Source of the DNA: Shinella granuli
Lineage (GTDB): Bacteria > Pseudomonadota > Alphaproteobacteria > Rhizobiales > Rhizobiaceae
Assembly (NCBI RefSeq): GCF_004341885.1
Contig: NZ_SLVX01000003.1
Coordinates: 186,001 to 250,000 of the forward strand
DNA length: 64,000 nucleotides
Direction: 5' to 3'
Below, piece after piece: positions 45,924 to 54,370 of the stretch (its first letter is position 1; each line of letters begins with the position of its first letter). Position numbers and translations under genes: made by a program. The notes beneath the pieces were generated by a model that made no database searches, was not told the origin of the DNA, and was given only the letters and a program-made list of their open reading frames with translations.

Positions 45924-48122
45924 TCAGCCGGCCGCGGCCTCGACGTCGGCAGGCGGGGCGAGCAGGTCGCTGATCGCCCTCTCGCTCATCGGCTTGCCGA
46001 AGAAATAACCCTGCAGTTGGTCGCAGCCGCACAGATGCAGGAACGCGGCCTGTTCGGCCGTCTCCACCCCCTCTGCCGTTACCGGCATATCGAAGGAGGC
46101 GGCGAGCGCCACCGTCGCCTGCAGCATCGCCCCGCCCTTCGGCGACTGTTCCCCGGCAATGGTGAGCGAGCGGTCGATCTTCATGCGGTCGAAGCCGAAG
46201 CGGATGAGATAACCGATACTGGAAAAGCCGGCACCGAAATCGTCGAGCGCGATGCGCACGCCGCCGGCCTTCAGCCGGTCCATGACGAGTTTCGCACGGC
46301 CGGGATTCTGGATGAAATAGCCCTCGGTGATCTCCAGCGTGACGCGGGACGGCGCGATGCCCGCCTCCGCGATGATGCCGAGCGCCTGGTCGGGGAAATA
46401 GGGATTGCGGAACTGCGCCGGCGAGACGTTGATCGAAATGTCGATGCCCGGCCAGTTACGCACCGCCGCGCAGGCCCGCTTGAGGACGAGCGGCCCGAGC
46501 GTATCGATGATGCCGGTCGCCTCCGCCAGCGGAATGAAGACATCCGGCGGCACCGGCTTCGTTCCGCCGCGAGACCACCGGGCGAGCGCCTCGACACCGC
46601 AAATCGTCCGGCTCCGCGCCCCGACGATCGGCTGGAACACGACGTCGATCTCGCCGCGGGCCACCGCGGCCCGCAGCGCCTCCTCCATTTCCCGCCGTTC
46701 GTCGCGGTCATCGTCCATCAGCGTTTCATAATACATCGCGCGGCCGCGGCCGGCATGCTTGGCCCGGTACATGGCGACATCCGCCCGGCGCAGAAGCTCC
46801 TCGCCCCCGACCGCCCCCTTGCGCGAGACGGCAATGCCGATGCTGGCGCCGACCACGGCGACGCGCTCGCCGATCGAAAAGGGTTCGGAGAAGAAATCCA
46901 GGATGGACCGGGTGAGGTGTTCGGCCTCCGGCCCGTCCAGCCTGTCGATGAAGGCAATGGCGAATTCGTCGCCGCCGATGCGGGCCAGCATGGCCTTGGC
47001 CGGAACGAGACGGGAAAGCCCGGCCGAGACCCCGCGGATCAGCCGGTCGCCGACCGCATGGCCGTAGAAATCGTTAACGTCCTTGAAGCCGTCGAGATCG
47101 AGATAGAGCATCACGACGTCGCGCTCCTCCGTCCTCGCGCGGGCGGTCAGTTCGTCAAGGCCGAGATAGAGGCCGGTGCGGTTCCTGAGGCCGCTGAGCC
47201 TGTCGGTGAGGGCCTGGATCCGCGCCGTGTTTTCATCCGCCTTGAGGCGTATGGCGAAGGCGGCACCGGTCAGCACGAGGAGCGCGAAGAAGACGACGAC
47301 TCCGGCGAGCGCCAGAAGCACGAGCGGGCGCACCTGCGCATAGCTCTGGTTACCTGGCGCATCCGGCGTCCAGGAAAGGAAGCCGAGGGTCTTTCCATCC
47401 GGATCGGCAAGGGGCACGGCAGGGCCGTTCGAAGGAGCCGATTCCGCCAGCAGCAGGCCCGAGATCAGGAAATTATCGGCAATGCGGGAAATGCGAGCGG
47501 GTGTCAGGTGGCGGATGATGAAGAGCGTGCGCAACGCCTCTGCCGGAGCCTCGACCGCGCTGGAAACCGGCCGGATGGCAGAGGCGGCACCGACCGCAGG
47601 CCCATCCGGCGTTTGCAGGAAGACGCCGAGTTCCGCGCCCGGCTCCAGCCCGGCGCGCAGGATCTTGCGGTGCATCTCCAGGAAGACGGCGCCGCCATAG
47701 CTGCGTGCATCGGCCTCGACGGGCGCACCGTTGCGGTAGGCGAGCATCGTCTTGCCCGTCTCGTCGACCAGGAAGACCGTATCGAAGAGCGGCCCGCCCT
47801 CGGTGGCAAGCCCCATATTGGCAATCAGCCACGGCATGTCGGGTGTGCCGTAGACGGCCGTGACCGCGTCGTCCCAGACGGCATAGTCGCGCACGGTGGT
47901 GACAATGGAACTGCGCATGGAAGAGAGCGCGCCGAATACGGTCTGGCGTGTGCGTTCCGCGTCGAGTTCGTTCGCCCGGTTCGCAAGGAACCCGAGCGCC
48001 ATCATGACGAGCACGGTCGCAAGGCTGACGACGATGGCAAAGGAAGCGAGCACGCCCAGAACGACCGCCAGCCGTCGGGCGCCGATCATGCCAGAAAGGT
48101 GGCGCGCTAGCCGCAGCATCAT
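45924..48122 (-). CDS. CHASE4-GGDEF-EAL membrane protein
   Basis: A 732-residue cyclic-di-GMP protein. Helices at about 18-48 and 264-292 flank a periplasmic CHASE4 sensor with the marker DYAVWDDAV (79-87). The GGDEF domain has an intact loop at 383-387 (RIGGDEF), without an RxxD inhibitory site in the usual place. The EAL domain has EAL at 511-513, EITEG, DDFGAGFSSIGYL and EGVE. Both activities are possible. The ATG at 48122 is preceded by GGAGAAA; a TTG three codons earlier is less likely. Confidence 0.94.
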   Translation of the reverse strand: MMLRLARHLSGMIGARRLAVVLGVLASFAIVVSLATVLVMMALGFLANRANELDAERTRQTVFGALSSMRSSIVTTVRDYAVWDDAVTAVYGTPDMPWLIANMGLATEGGPLFDTVFLVDETGKTMLAYRNGAPVEADARSYGGAVFLEMHRKILRAGLEPGAELGVFLQTPDGPAVGAASAIRPVSSAVEAPAEALRTLFIIRHLTPARISRIADNFLISGLLLAESAPSNGPAVPLADPDGKTLGFLSWTPDAPGNQSYAQVRPLVLLALAGVVVFFALLVLTGAAFAIRLKADENTARIQALTDRLSGLRNRTGLYLGLDELTARARTEERDVVMLYLDLDGFKDVNDFYGHAVGDRLIRGVSAGLSRLVPAKAMLARIGGDEFAIAFIDRLDGPEAEHLTRSILDFFSEPFSIGERVAVVGASIGIAVSRKGAVGGEELLRRADVAMYRAKHAGRGRAMYYETLMDDDRDERREMEEALRAAVARGEIDVVFQPIVGARSRTICGVEALARWSRGGTKPVPPDVFIPLAEATGIIDTLGPLVLKRACAAVRNWPGIDISINVSPAQFRNPYFPDQALGIIAEAGIAPSRVTLEITEGYFIQNPGRAKLVMDRLKAGGVRIALDDFGAGFSSIGYLIRFGFDRMKIDRSLTIAGEQSPKGGAMLQATVALAASFDMPVTAEGVETAEQAAFLHLCGCDQLQGYFFGKPMSERAISDLLAPPADVEAAAG

Positions 48123-48206
48123 TTTCTCCAACTTGGCAGAAATGATGCGGCAGAACCGTTATGAATCCTTTACGGCCGGCATGACAATACGAGGAAATAC
48201 GGGCAG

Positions 48207-49580
48207 TCAGGCTGCCCGATGATTGCCCTTGGGAAATGCGCCGGCGAGTTCGGCATACCACCTGCCGCTCTTCTTGATCGTGCGGAGCTGGGTCTCGTAG
48301 TCGACATGCACGAGACCGAAGCGCATCCGGTAGCCCTCGGCCCATTCGAAATTGTCCATCAGGCTCCAGGCGAAGTAACCGCGCATCGGATAGCCTTCGC
48401 GGATGAGGTCCGCGGTGACGCCGAGATGCTCGGCGATGTAATCGAGGCGCGGCTGGTCGTCGACCGCGCCGTTTTCCACGCCCATATTGTAGCAGGCACC
48501 GTTCTCCGTGATGTAGCAGGCGGGCAGCGCATAATCCGCGTTGAGCTTGCGGATGAGGTCGCCAAGCGCCGGCGCAAACACCTCCCAGCCGATATCCGTC
48601 CTGATGTCGGCGACCGGCGGCGCGGGCACGGTCGCAGGGAATTCGGCACCCTCCGCCGGATCGTGCGAAACCCGCATCGGCGTATAGTAGTTGAGCCCCC
48701 ACCAGTCGAGCGGCTGGCTGATCGTCTCCATGTCGCCCGGCTCGATGGCCGGCATGCGGGTGCCGAACGCCGAGAGGAAGCTTTCGGGATATTCACCCTT
48801 GAAGACCGGGCCGAAGAAGACGCCATTGTGGAAGTCGAAGGCGCGCGCGGCCGCCGCCTGGTCTGCCTCGCCATCGCTGCCGGCATGGATGGAATGCGCA
48901 TTCAGGACGAGGCCGGCGGCCAGCTGCGGGCGCTCCGCACGGATCGCCGCAACGCCGAGGCCATGCGCCAGGTTGGTGAAATGCAGGGCATGCAGCGCCG
49001 CATCCATGTTGCGCTCGCCCGGCGCATGAATGCCGTAGAGATGGCTGAGCCAGACGGAGCACCAGGGCTCGTTGAAGGTCGCCACCGCATCCAGCCGGTC
49101 GCCAAGCCGGGCGATCACGGTTTTCGCGTAGCGCTGATAGGCATAGGCCGTCTGCCGCGCCGTCCAGCCGCCATCACCGGCCAGCATCAGCGGCAGGTCC
49201 CAGTGATAGAGCGTGGCGAAGGCCTTTATGCTGCGTGCCTTGAGGCCATCCACGAGGCGATCGTAGAAATCCAGCCCCTTCTCGTTTACCGGGCCGGTGC
49301 CTTCGGGAATGATGCGCGGCCAGGCGATGGAGAACCGGTAGGCCGACACGCCGAGCGACTGGATGAGATCGAGATCCTCCTCCAGACGGTTGTAGTGATC
49401 GCAGGCCACGTCGCCATTGTGCCGGCCGAACACTCGGCCCGGCATGTTGGAAAACGCGTCCCAGATCGAAGGCTTGCGGCCATCCATCTTCGTAGCGCCC
49501 TCGATCTGGAAGGCGGCTGTCGCCACACCGAACACGAAGTCGCCGGGAAACTGGTCGGCCAGGATTTTGGGATCGTTCAT
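48207..49580 (-). CDS. bglA: GH1 beta-glucosidase
   Basis: A 457-residue glycoside hydrolase family 1 enzyme that would hydrolyse cellobiose or other beta-glucosides. The acid/base is E171 in TFNEPW and the nucleophile E359 in CYITENG. There is no signal peptide, so it is cytoplasmic and depends on imported sugar; no transporter is adjacent. A 16-base perfect palindrome 40 bases upstream is a likely operator for a LacI-family repressor. Confidence 0.95.
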   Translation of the reverse strand: MNDPKILADQFPGDFVFGVATAAFQIEGATKMDGRKPSIWDAFSNMPGRVFGRHNGDVACDHYNRLEEDLDLIQSLGVSAYRFSIAWPRIIPEGTGPVNEKGLDFYDRLVDGLKARSIKAFATLYHWDLPLMLAGDGGWTARQTAYAYQRYAKTVIARLGDRLDAVATFNEPWCSVWLSHLYGIHAPGERNMDAALHALHFTNLAHGLGVAAIRAERPQLAAGLVLNAHSIHAGSDGEADQAAAARAFDFHNGVFFGPVFKGEYPESFLSAFGTRMPAIEPGDMETISQPLDWWGLNYYTPMRVSHDPAEGAEFPATVPAPPVADIRTDIGWEVFAPALGDLIRKLNADYALPACYITENGACYNMGVENGAVDDQPRLDYIAEHLGVTADLIREGYPMRGYFAWSLMDNFEWAEGYRMRFGLVHVDYETQLRTIKKSGRWYAELAGAFPKGNHRAA

Positions 49581-49619
49581 TTTCGTCTCTCAGGCGTGGA
49601 AGATTGCGCGCGTCTGGTC

Positions 49620-49635
49620 ACTGCAACGTTGCAGT
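49620..49635. promoter_or_regulatory. Candidate LacI-type operator upstream of bglA
   Basis: ACTGCAACGTTGCAGT is a perfect 16-base palindrome with the central CG pair common to LacI-family operators. It is 40 bases upstream of the beta-glucosidase ATG. No regulator gene is adjacent. Confidence 0.6.
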
Positions 49636-49787
49636 AAGCAGCTTGATTGTAAAAATCAATGGTTTTCGCAAACCCGGCTTTCGCCTCCAGGCAAAAGGTT
49701 GCGAAGTTGCCGTCAAACAGGGACTGCTTAAACAAAGGTTAGACACTTCTCCCTTAAACTGCCTGTAGCTGGGACGGAGGCACTGGC

Positions 49788-50693
49788 GTGGTACGACGAA
49801 TCGCAAAGCATCTCGTACGGAAGGGCATGTTCGTGGAATCGCTGGAATGCCCGGATGCCGAGTTTTCCGGGCGGCGTTTCCTCGTCCAGTCCGACGAAAC
49901 CGTGCGGGCCATCCTGGCGACCTCCGCCGCCTATGCGCTGGTCAATCCGCAAAGAAGCACGGTGGACATCGACCACGGCACCGGCGCGGCGCCCGCCGCG
50001 CAGGCCGCCGAAGAACGCAGGCGCACGCTGGAAACGGTGGCACAATCGGCCCGCTCGCTGCGCAACAGTTTCGACGCCGCGCGAACCGGCCAGTTGGAAA
50101 TCGACGCGCTGTCGCCGGTCGCCGACGAGATTTCCGACCGCATCGACGCCGCCCCCGATGTCTTCCTGAAGGTCACGCGCCTGAAGACGAAGGACGAGGG
50201 GACCTATGTGCACTCGCTGGCGGTGAGCGCGCTCATGATGCGCCTTGCCCGCCTGCTCGGCCAGGATGAAAGCGCGGTGCGCGAACTCGGCGTGGCCGGT
50301 CTGCTGCACGATGTCGGCAAACTGATGATCCCGAATTCCGTTCTCAACAAGAGCGGCCGGCTGGACGGCGACGAGAAGCGCCTGGTGCGCGGTCACCCCG
50401 AACTCGGATACCGCCTGCTGAAGGAGCAGGCCAATGTCTCCGACCTCGTGCTCGATATCTGCCGCTACCATCACGAAGCCCTGGACGGCAGCGGCTATCC
50501 GCTCGGCCTCAAGGCCGACAAGCTGAGCCCGGAAATCCGTCTTGCCACGGTCTGCGACGTCTTCGAGGCTCTGACGAGCACCCGCCCCTACAAGCGGCCG
50601 TGGACCACGCGCGATGCGCTGAACTGGATGTTCGACCGGGGCCACCTGTTCGACAAGAAACTGGTGATCCGCCTCGGCAGCATTTTCACCTGA
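49788..50693 (+). CDS. HD-GYP cyclic-di-GMP phosphodiesterase
   Basis: A 301-residue protein with an N-terminal DUF3391-like segment (1-70: KHLVRKGMFVESLECPDAEF) and an HD-GYP domain. H173 and D174 are in LLHDVGKL, HHE is at 227-229 and the GYP triplet at 235-237 in LDGSGYPLG, so the metal-binding and signature residues are intact. Start is GTG at 49788, ten bases after GGAGG. It is cytoplasmic. With the two GGDEF-EAL proteins it makes three c-di-GMP enzymes in this window. Confidence 0.93.
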   Translation: MVRRIAKHLVRKGMFVESLECPDAEFSGRRFLVQSDETVRAILATSAAYALVNPQRSTVDIDHGTGAAPAAQAAEERRRTLETVAQSARSLRNSFDAARTGQLEIDALSPVADEISDRIDAAPDVFLKVTRLKTKDEGTYVHSLAVSALMMRLARLLGQDESAVRELGVAGLLHDVGKLMIPNSVLNKSGRLDGDEKRLVRGHPELGYRLLKEQANVSDLVLDICRYHHEALDGSGYPLGLKADKLSPEIRLATVCDVFEALTSTRPYKRPWTTRDALNWMFDRGHLFDKKLVIRLGSIFT

Positions 50694-50700
50694 AAGGCGT

Positions 50701-50727
50701 CCGGCCGCCACAGAGGGCGGCGGCCGG
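50701..50727. terminator. Hairpin between convergent HD-GYP and dehydrogenase genes
   Basis: CCGGCCGCC (50701-50709) pairs perfectly with GGCGGCCGG (50719-50727) around a nine-base loop, in the 50-base space between the two stop codons. No T tract is visible. Confidence 0.5.
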
Positions 50728-50743
50728 CAATCCGGCGGAAACC

Positions 50744-51928
50744 TCAGACCTTGACCCAGGCCCCGTTCTTCTTCGACGATTGCACGCAGGCATCGACGAA
50801 AAGCATGCCCTTGAGACCGTCATCCACCGTTGGATAGGTGACGGCGGGATCGACCGGCGCGCCCTTGCGCTTGGCGTGGATGGCCCGGGCGGCCTCGGAA
50901 TAGATATTGGCGAAGCCTTCGAGATAGCCTTCCGGATGGCCGGAGGGCACGCGGCTGACGCGGGCGGCGGCCGCACCGGAGCCTGCACCGCCTCGGGTGA
51001 TCAGGCGCTTCGGTTCGCCGAAAGGCGTGTACCAGAGGTAGTTCGGATCGGCCTGCACCCATTCGAGACCGCCCTTGGTGCCATAGACGCGCACTTTCAG
51101 CCCGTTCTCGTGGCCCGGCGCCACCTGGCTGCACCAGAGCATGCCCTTGGCGGCGACGCCGTCCTTTTCCCTGAAGCGCATCATCACATGGGCATTGTCG
51201 TCGAGACGGCGGCCCGGCACGAAACTGTCGAGATCGGCGGCAAGCTCGGCGAGTTCCAGCCCGGAGATAAAGCAGCCGAGATTGTAGGCATGCGTGCCGA
51301 TGTCGCCGGTGGAGCCGCCGGCACCCGATTTCGAGGGGTCGGTGCGCCAGGCCGCCTGCTTCTGGCCGCTCGACTCGATGTCCTCCGTCAGCCAGTCCTG
51401 CGGATATTCCATCTGCACGAGCCGGATCGCGCCGAGATCGCCATTGGCCACCATCTCCCGCGCCTGGCGGACCATCGGATAGCCGGTATAGTTGTGCGTC
51501 AGCACGAAGAGCGCATCGCTCTCCTCCGCCAGCTTCTTCAGCTTGCGCGCATCCGAAAGCGTGGAGGTCAGCGGCTTGTCGCAGATGACATGGATGCCGC
51601 GCTTCAGGAATTCCTTCGCCGCCTCGTAGTGCACATGGTTCGGCGTGACGATCGCCACCGCCTCGATGCCGTTCTTCAGCTTCGCCTCGCGGATCGCCAT
51701 TTCCTTGAAGCTGCCATAGCTGCGCGCAGGGTCGAGCCCGAGCTCGCGGGCCGACTGTTCCGCCTTTTCCGGCGAGGACGACAGCGCGCCGGCGACGAGT
51801 TCGTAATGATCGTCGAGCCGCGCCGCGATGCGGTGCACCGCGCCGATGAACGCGCCCGAGCCGCCGCCGACCATGCCGAGCCGGATGCGGCCCTCCCGCG
51901 CCTCGCTGGCGCTTCCTTCGATTGCCAT
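50744..51928 (-). CDS. Gfo/Idh/MocA-family sugar dehydrogenase
   Basis: A 394-residue NAD(P)-dependent oxidoreductase. The Rossmann loop is GMVGGGSGAFIGAVH, the conserved catalytic-site lysine is in HVICDKPLTST, and GDIGTHAYNLGCFISGLE contributes the substrate site. It is the last gene of the sugar locus, 96 bases after the isomerase; a palindromic repeat occupies that gap. The ATG at 51928 has GAGGAAAACCCC in front. Its substrate is probably the sugar imported by the ABC system, oxidised to a keto compound. Confidence 0.9.
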   Translation of the reverse strand: MAIEGSASEAREGRIRLGMVGGGSGAFIGAVHRIAARLDDHYELVAGALSSSPEKAEQSARELGLDPARSYGSFKEMAIREAKLKNGIEAVAIVTPNHVHYEAAKEFLKRGIHVICDKPLTSTLSDARKLKKLAEESDALFVLTHNYTGYPMVRQAREMVANGDLGAIRLVQMEYPQDWLTEDIESSGQKQAAWRTDPSKSGAGGSTGDIGTHAYNLGCFISGLELAELAADLDSFVPGRRLDDNAHVMMRFREKDGVAAKGMLWCSQVAPGHENGLKVRVYGTKGGLEWVQADPNYLWYTPFGEPKRLITRGGAGSGAAAARVSRVPSGHPEGYLEGFANIYSEAARAIHAKRKGAPVDPAVTYPTVDDGLKGMLFVDACVQSSKKNGAWVKV

Positions 51929-51962
51929 GGGGTTTTCCTCCTTAAAATTTCTCCGAGGCAAA

Positions 51963-52020
51963 TGCCCCTCGTCCGGCCCCCTTCTCCCCGCAAACGGGGG
52001 GAAGGTTAGGGTGAGGGGCA
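51963..52020. repeat. Palindromic repeat element between isomerase and dehydrogenase genes
   Basis: The 58-base stretch is an imperfect inverted repeat: outer TGCCCCTC (51963-51970) with GAGGGGCA (52013-52020) and an inner CTTCTCCCCG/CGGGGGGAAG pair around CAAA. It resembles palindromic intergenic repeats of rhizobia and may stabilise or attenuate the transcript. Confidence 0.65.
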
Positions 52021-52024
52021 GCCG

Positions 52025-53077
52025 TCAAAGACCGAGCATGCGCCGGTTGGCCGCCTGATCCGTCCCGGCATCCGCAAAATCATCGAAAGCCTTTTCCGTG
52101 ACGCGGATGATATGCGCCTTGACGAATTCCGCGCCTTCCCGCGCGCCGTCCTCCGGGTGCTTCAGCGCGCATTCCCATTCCACCACGGCCCAGCCGGCAA
52201 AGTCGTTGGCCGCCATCTTGGAGAAGACGGCGCCGAAATCGACCTGGCCGTCGCCGAGCGAGCGGAAGCGGCCGGCGCGGTTCACCCAGCCCTGGTAGCC
52301 GCCATAGACACCCTGCCGGCCCGTCGGGTTGAACTCGGCATCCTTCACATGGAACATGCGGATGCGGTCCTTGTAGATGTCGATATTGTCGAGATAGTCG
52401 AGGCATTGCAGCACGTAGTGCGAGGGATCGTAGAGCATGCAGGCCCGGGCATGGTTGCCGGTGCGCTCCAGGAACATCTCGTAGGTGATGCCGTCATGCA
52501 GGTCCTCGCCGGGATGAATCTCGTAGCAGACGTCGACGCCGTTCTCCTCCGCATGGTCGAGGATCGGCTTCCAGCGCCGTGCCAGTTCGTCGAAGGCGGT
52601 CTCGACGAGGCCGGCCGGCCGCTGCGGCCAGGGATAGACGAAGGGCCAGGCGAGCGCGCCGGAAAAGCTGGCCATGGCATCGAGGCCGAGATGCCGCGAG
52701 GCCGTCAGCGCCATCTTCACCTGCTCCACCGCCCATTCCTGCCGCGCCTTCGGGTTGCCGCGCACCTCCGGCGCCGCAAAACCGTCGAAGGCCTCGTCAT
52801 AGGCCGGATGCACGGCGACGAGCTGGCCCTGCAGATGGGTGGAAAGTTCGGTGACCTCGACGCCGTTCTCGCGCGCCCTGCCGGCGAAGTCGTCGCAATA
52901 GGCCTTGGATTCGGCAGCCTTCCTGAGGTCGATGAGGCGGGCATCCCAGCTCGGGACCTGCACGCCCTTGTAGCCGATGTCGGCGGCCCACTTGGTGATC
53001 GAATCCCAGGAATTGAACGGCGCGGCATCACCGGCGAACTGGGCGAGAAACAGGGCCGGGCCCTTGATCGTCTTCAT
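52025..53077 (-). CDS. Sugar phosphate isomerase/epimerase (AP endonuclease 2 fold)
   Basis: A 350-residue TIM-barrel protein of the xylose-isomerase-like superfamily. Metal-ligand-bearing segments are VCYEIHPGEDL, LYDPSHYVLQ, HVKDAEFNPTG and AVVEWECALKHP. Such proteins isomerise or epimerise keto sugars and are usually paired with Gfo/Idh/MocA dehydrogenases, as here. The start at 53077 (MKTIKGPALFLAQFAGD) was preferred to a longer frame through the operator region. It has its own upstream palindrome and follows a terminator-like hairpin, suggesting a promoter separate from the ABC genes. Confidence 0.88.
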   Translation of the reverse strand: MKTIKGPALFLAQFAGDAAPFNSWDSITKWAADIGYKGVQVPSWDARLIDLRKAAESKAYCDDFAGRARENGVEVTELSTHLQGQLVAVHPAYDEAFDGFAAPEVRGNPKARQEWAVEQVKMALTASRHLGLDAMASFSGALAWPFVYPWPQRPAGLVETAFDELARRWKPILDHAEENGVDVCYEIHPGEDLHDGITYEMFLERTGNHARACMLYDPSHYVLQCLDYLDNIDIYKDRIRMFHVKDAEFNPTGRQGVYGGYQGWVNRAGRFRSLGDGQVDFGAVFSKMAANDFAGWAVVEWECALKHPEDGAREGAEFVKAHIIRVTEKAFDDFADAGTDQAANRRMLGL

Positions 53078-53132
53078 CTGTGGCGTCCTCCCATGGACCG
53101 GGCCGCACCTTGCGGGCGGCCGACGATATTCT

Positions 53133-53148
53133 TGCGGTACGTACCGCA
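53133..53148. promoter_or_regulatory. Candidate operator upstream of the isomerase/dehydrogenase pair
   Basis: TGCGGTACGTACCGCA is a perfect 16-base palindrome with a central CG, 55 bases before the isomerase ATG. It differs from the palindromes in front of the ABC operon, so a different regulator may bind. Confidence 0.6.
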
Positions 53149-53215
53149 GCGCGTGGAAAGCTATCGGCGTTTGGCGGGGTGGGCAATGCCGATTTGCCGG
53201 CAAAGGCCGAAACCT

Positions 53216-53258
53216 CTCTTCCGTCATCCTCGGCTCACGCCCGAGGATGACGGAAGAG
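53216..53258. repeat. Palindromic intergenic repeat
   Basis: A perfect 18-bp stem (53216-53233 with 53241-53258) around CTCACGC shares the core CCGTCATCCTCGG with the repeats at 16900-17033. It lies in the gap between the binding-protein gene and the isomerase. Confidence 0.75.
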
Positions 53259-53281
53259 AATGAGGAACTGTCGTTGTCAAA

Positions 53282-53308
53282 CCGCCCGGGCCATCATGTC
53301 CCGGGCGG
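53282..53308 (-). terminator. Terminator-like hairpin after the sugar-binding protein gene
   Basis: CCGCCCGGG (53282-53290) pairs perfectly with CCCGGGCGG (53300-53308); the minus strand continues TTTGACAAC. It starts 15 bases after the binding-protein stop and would separate ABC and enzyme expression. Confidence 0.65.
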
Positions 53309-53323
53309 CTTGTTTCCGTCAGG

Positions 53324-54277
53324 TCAGAACGGGGAATCCGGGAAGTAGAAGTCCTTCGCGTTGTCCTTCGTAACCAGCGTCGCGTCGATCGTGTAGACGC
53401 CGCGGACCGGGACCTGGCCGTAGAAGTTGGCGGCCGTCATTTCGAGCGCGGTGCCCACCATCGCCGGCGGATAGAGCACGTCGACGGGGATCATCTTGTC
53501 GCCGTCCATGACCTTCTTGATCATGTCCTTCGAGCCGGCACCGGCCACGACATACTGGATGTCCGTGCGACCGGCCTGCTCGATGGCCTGCAGGACGCCG
53601 ACGGCCATGTCGTCGTCCTGGCACCAGACGACGTCGATCTTCTGGTACTTGGTGAGATAGTCCTGCATGACCTTGAAGGCGTCGTCGCGGTTCCAGTTGC
53701 CGTACTGGCGATCGAGAATCTTCACGCTCGAGCCTTCGATGCCCTTGTCGAAGCCGTCCTGACGCTCCTGGTCGATCGGGATCGGCATGCCGCGGATGAC
53801 GACGACTTCGGCTTCCGGCGTCGTGGCCTTGATATATTCGCCGGCCGTCTGGCCGAGCGCGAAGTTGTTGCCGGCGACATAGAGGTCACGCACGGAATTG
53901 TCGTTCGTGCTCGGCGCACGGTCGACCAGCGCCACGAAGGTGCCGCTGTCCTTGATTTCCTTGATGGCGTTGACCAGCGGATCGGGATCCGTGGGCAGGA
54001 TGACGAGCGCATCGATGCCCTGCGTTGCAAGGTCCTGCACGGCGTTCGCCTGGCTTGCCGGATCCGGCGAGGTCTTGACGACAACGTTGAGGCCCGGATG
54101 GCTCGCCATCAGGAGCTTGGCGACACGCTCGGCATGGAAGATCACGCCGGCCGTCCAGCCATGGCTGGCCGCCGGGATCGAGACGCCGATCGTCACCTTC
54201 TTCTCTTCCTGTGCGTGGGCAAAGCCGGTGAAGACGGCGAATGCCGCAACCGTCAGGCCCAGTAGTTTCTTGCGCAT
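53324..54277 (-). CDS. Sugar ABC transporter substrate-binding protein (RbsB-like)
   Basis: A 317-residue periplasmic binding protein with a signal peptide ending GFAHA-QEEKK. The fold is that of ribose/galactose-type receptors: VTIGVSIPAASHGWTAGVIFHAE, then QDLATQGIDALVILPTDPDPLV and WCQDDDMAVGVLQAIEQAGRTD. The substrate cannot be deduced. It follows the permease gene by 93 bases and is the third ABC gene in transcription order, a strong hairpin ending its segment. Confidence 0.92.
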   Translation of the reverse strand: MRKKLLGLTVAAFAVFTGFAHAQEEKKVTIGVSIPAASHGWTAGVIFHAERVAKLLMASHPGLNVVVKTSPDPASQANAVQDLATQGIDALVILPTDPDPLVNAIKEIKDSGTFVALVDRAPSTNDNSVRDLYVAGNNFALGQTAGEYIKATTPEAEVVVIRGMPIPIDQERQDGFDKGIEGSSVKILDRQYGNWNRDDAFKVMQDYLTKYQKIDVVWCQDDDMAVGVLQAIEQAGRTDIQYVVAGAGSKDMIKKVMDGDKMIPVDVLYPPAMVGTALEMTAANFYGQVPVRGVYTIDATLVTKDNAKDFYFPDSPF

Positions 54278-54370
54278 GAGTTTCCTCCCAAAATCAGGTC
54301 TTCCTCACAGACCGGGCGACCTGTAGACCCGGCTACTTCCCCGCAATTCCATGGCTGGAACTGCCTGGTC

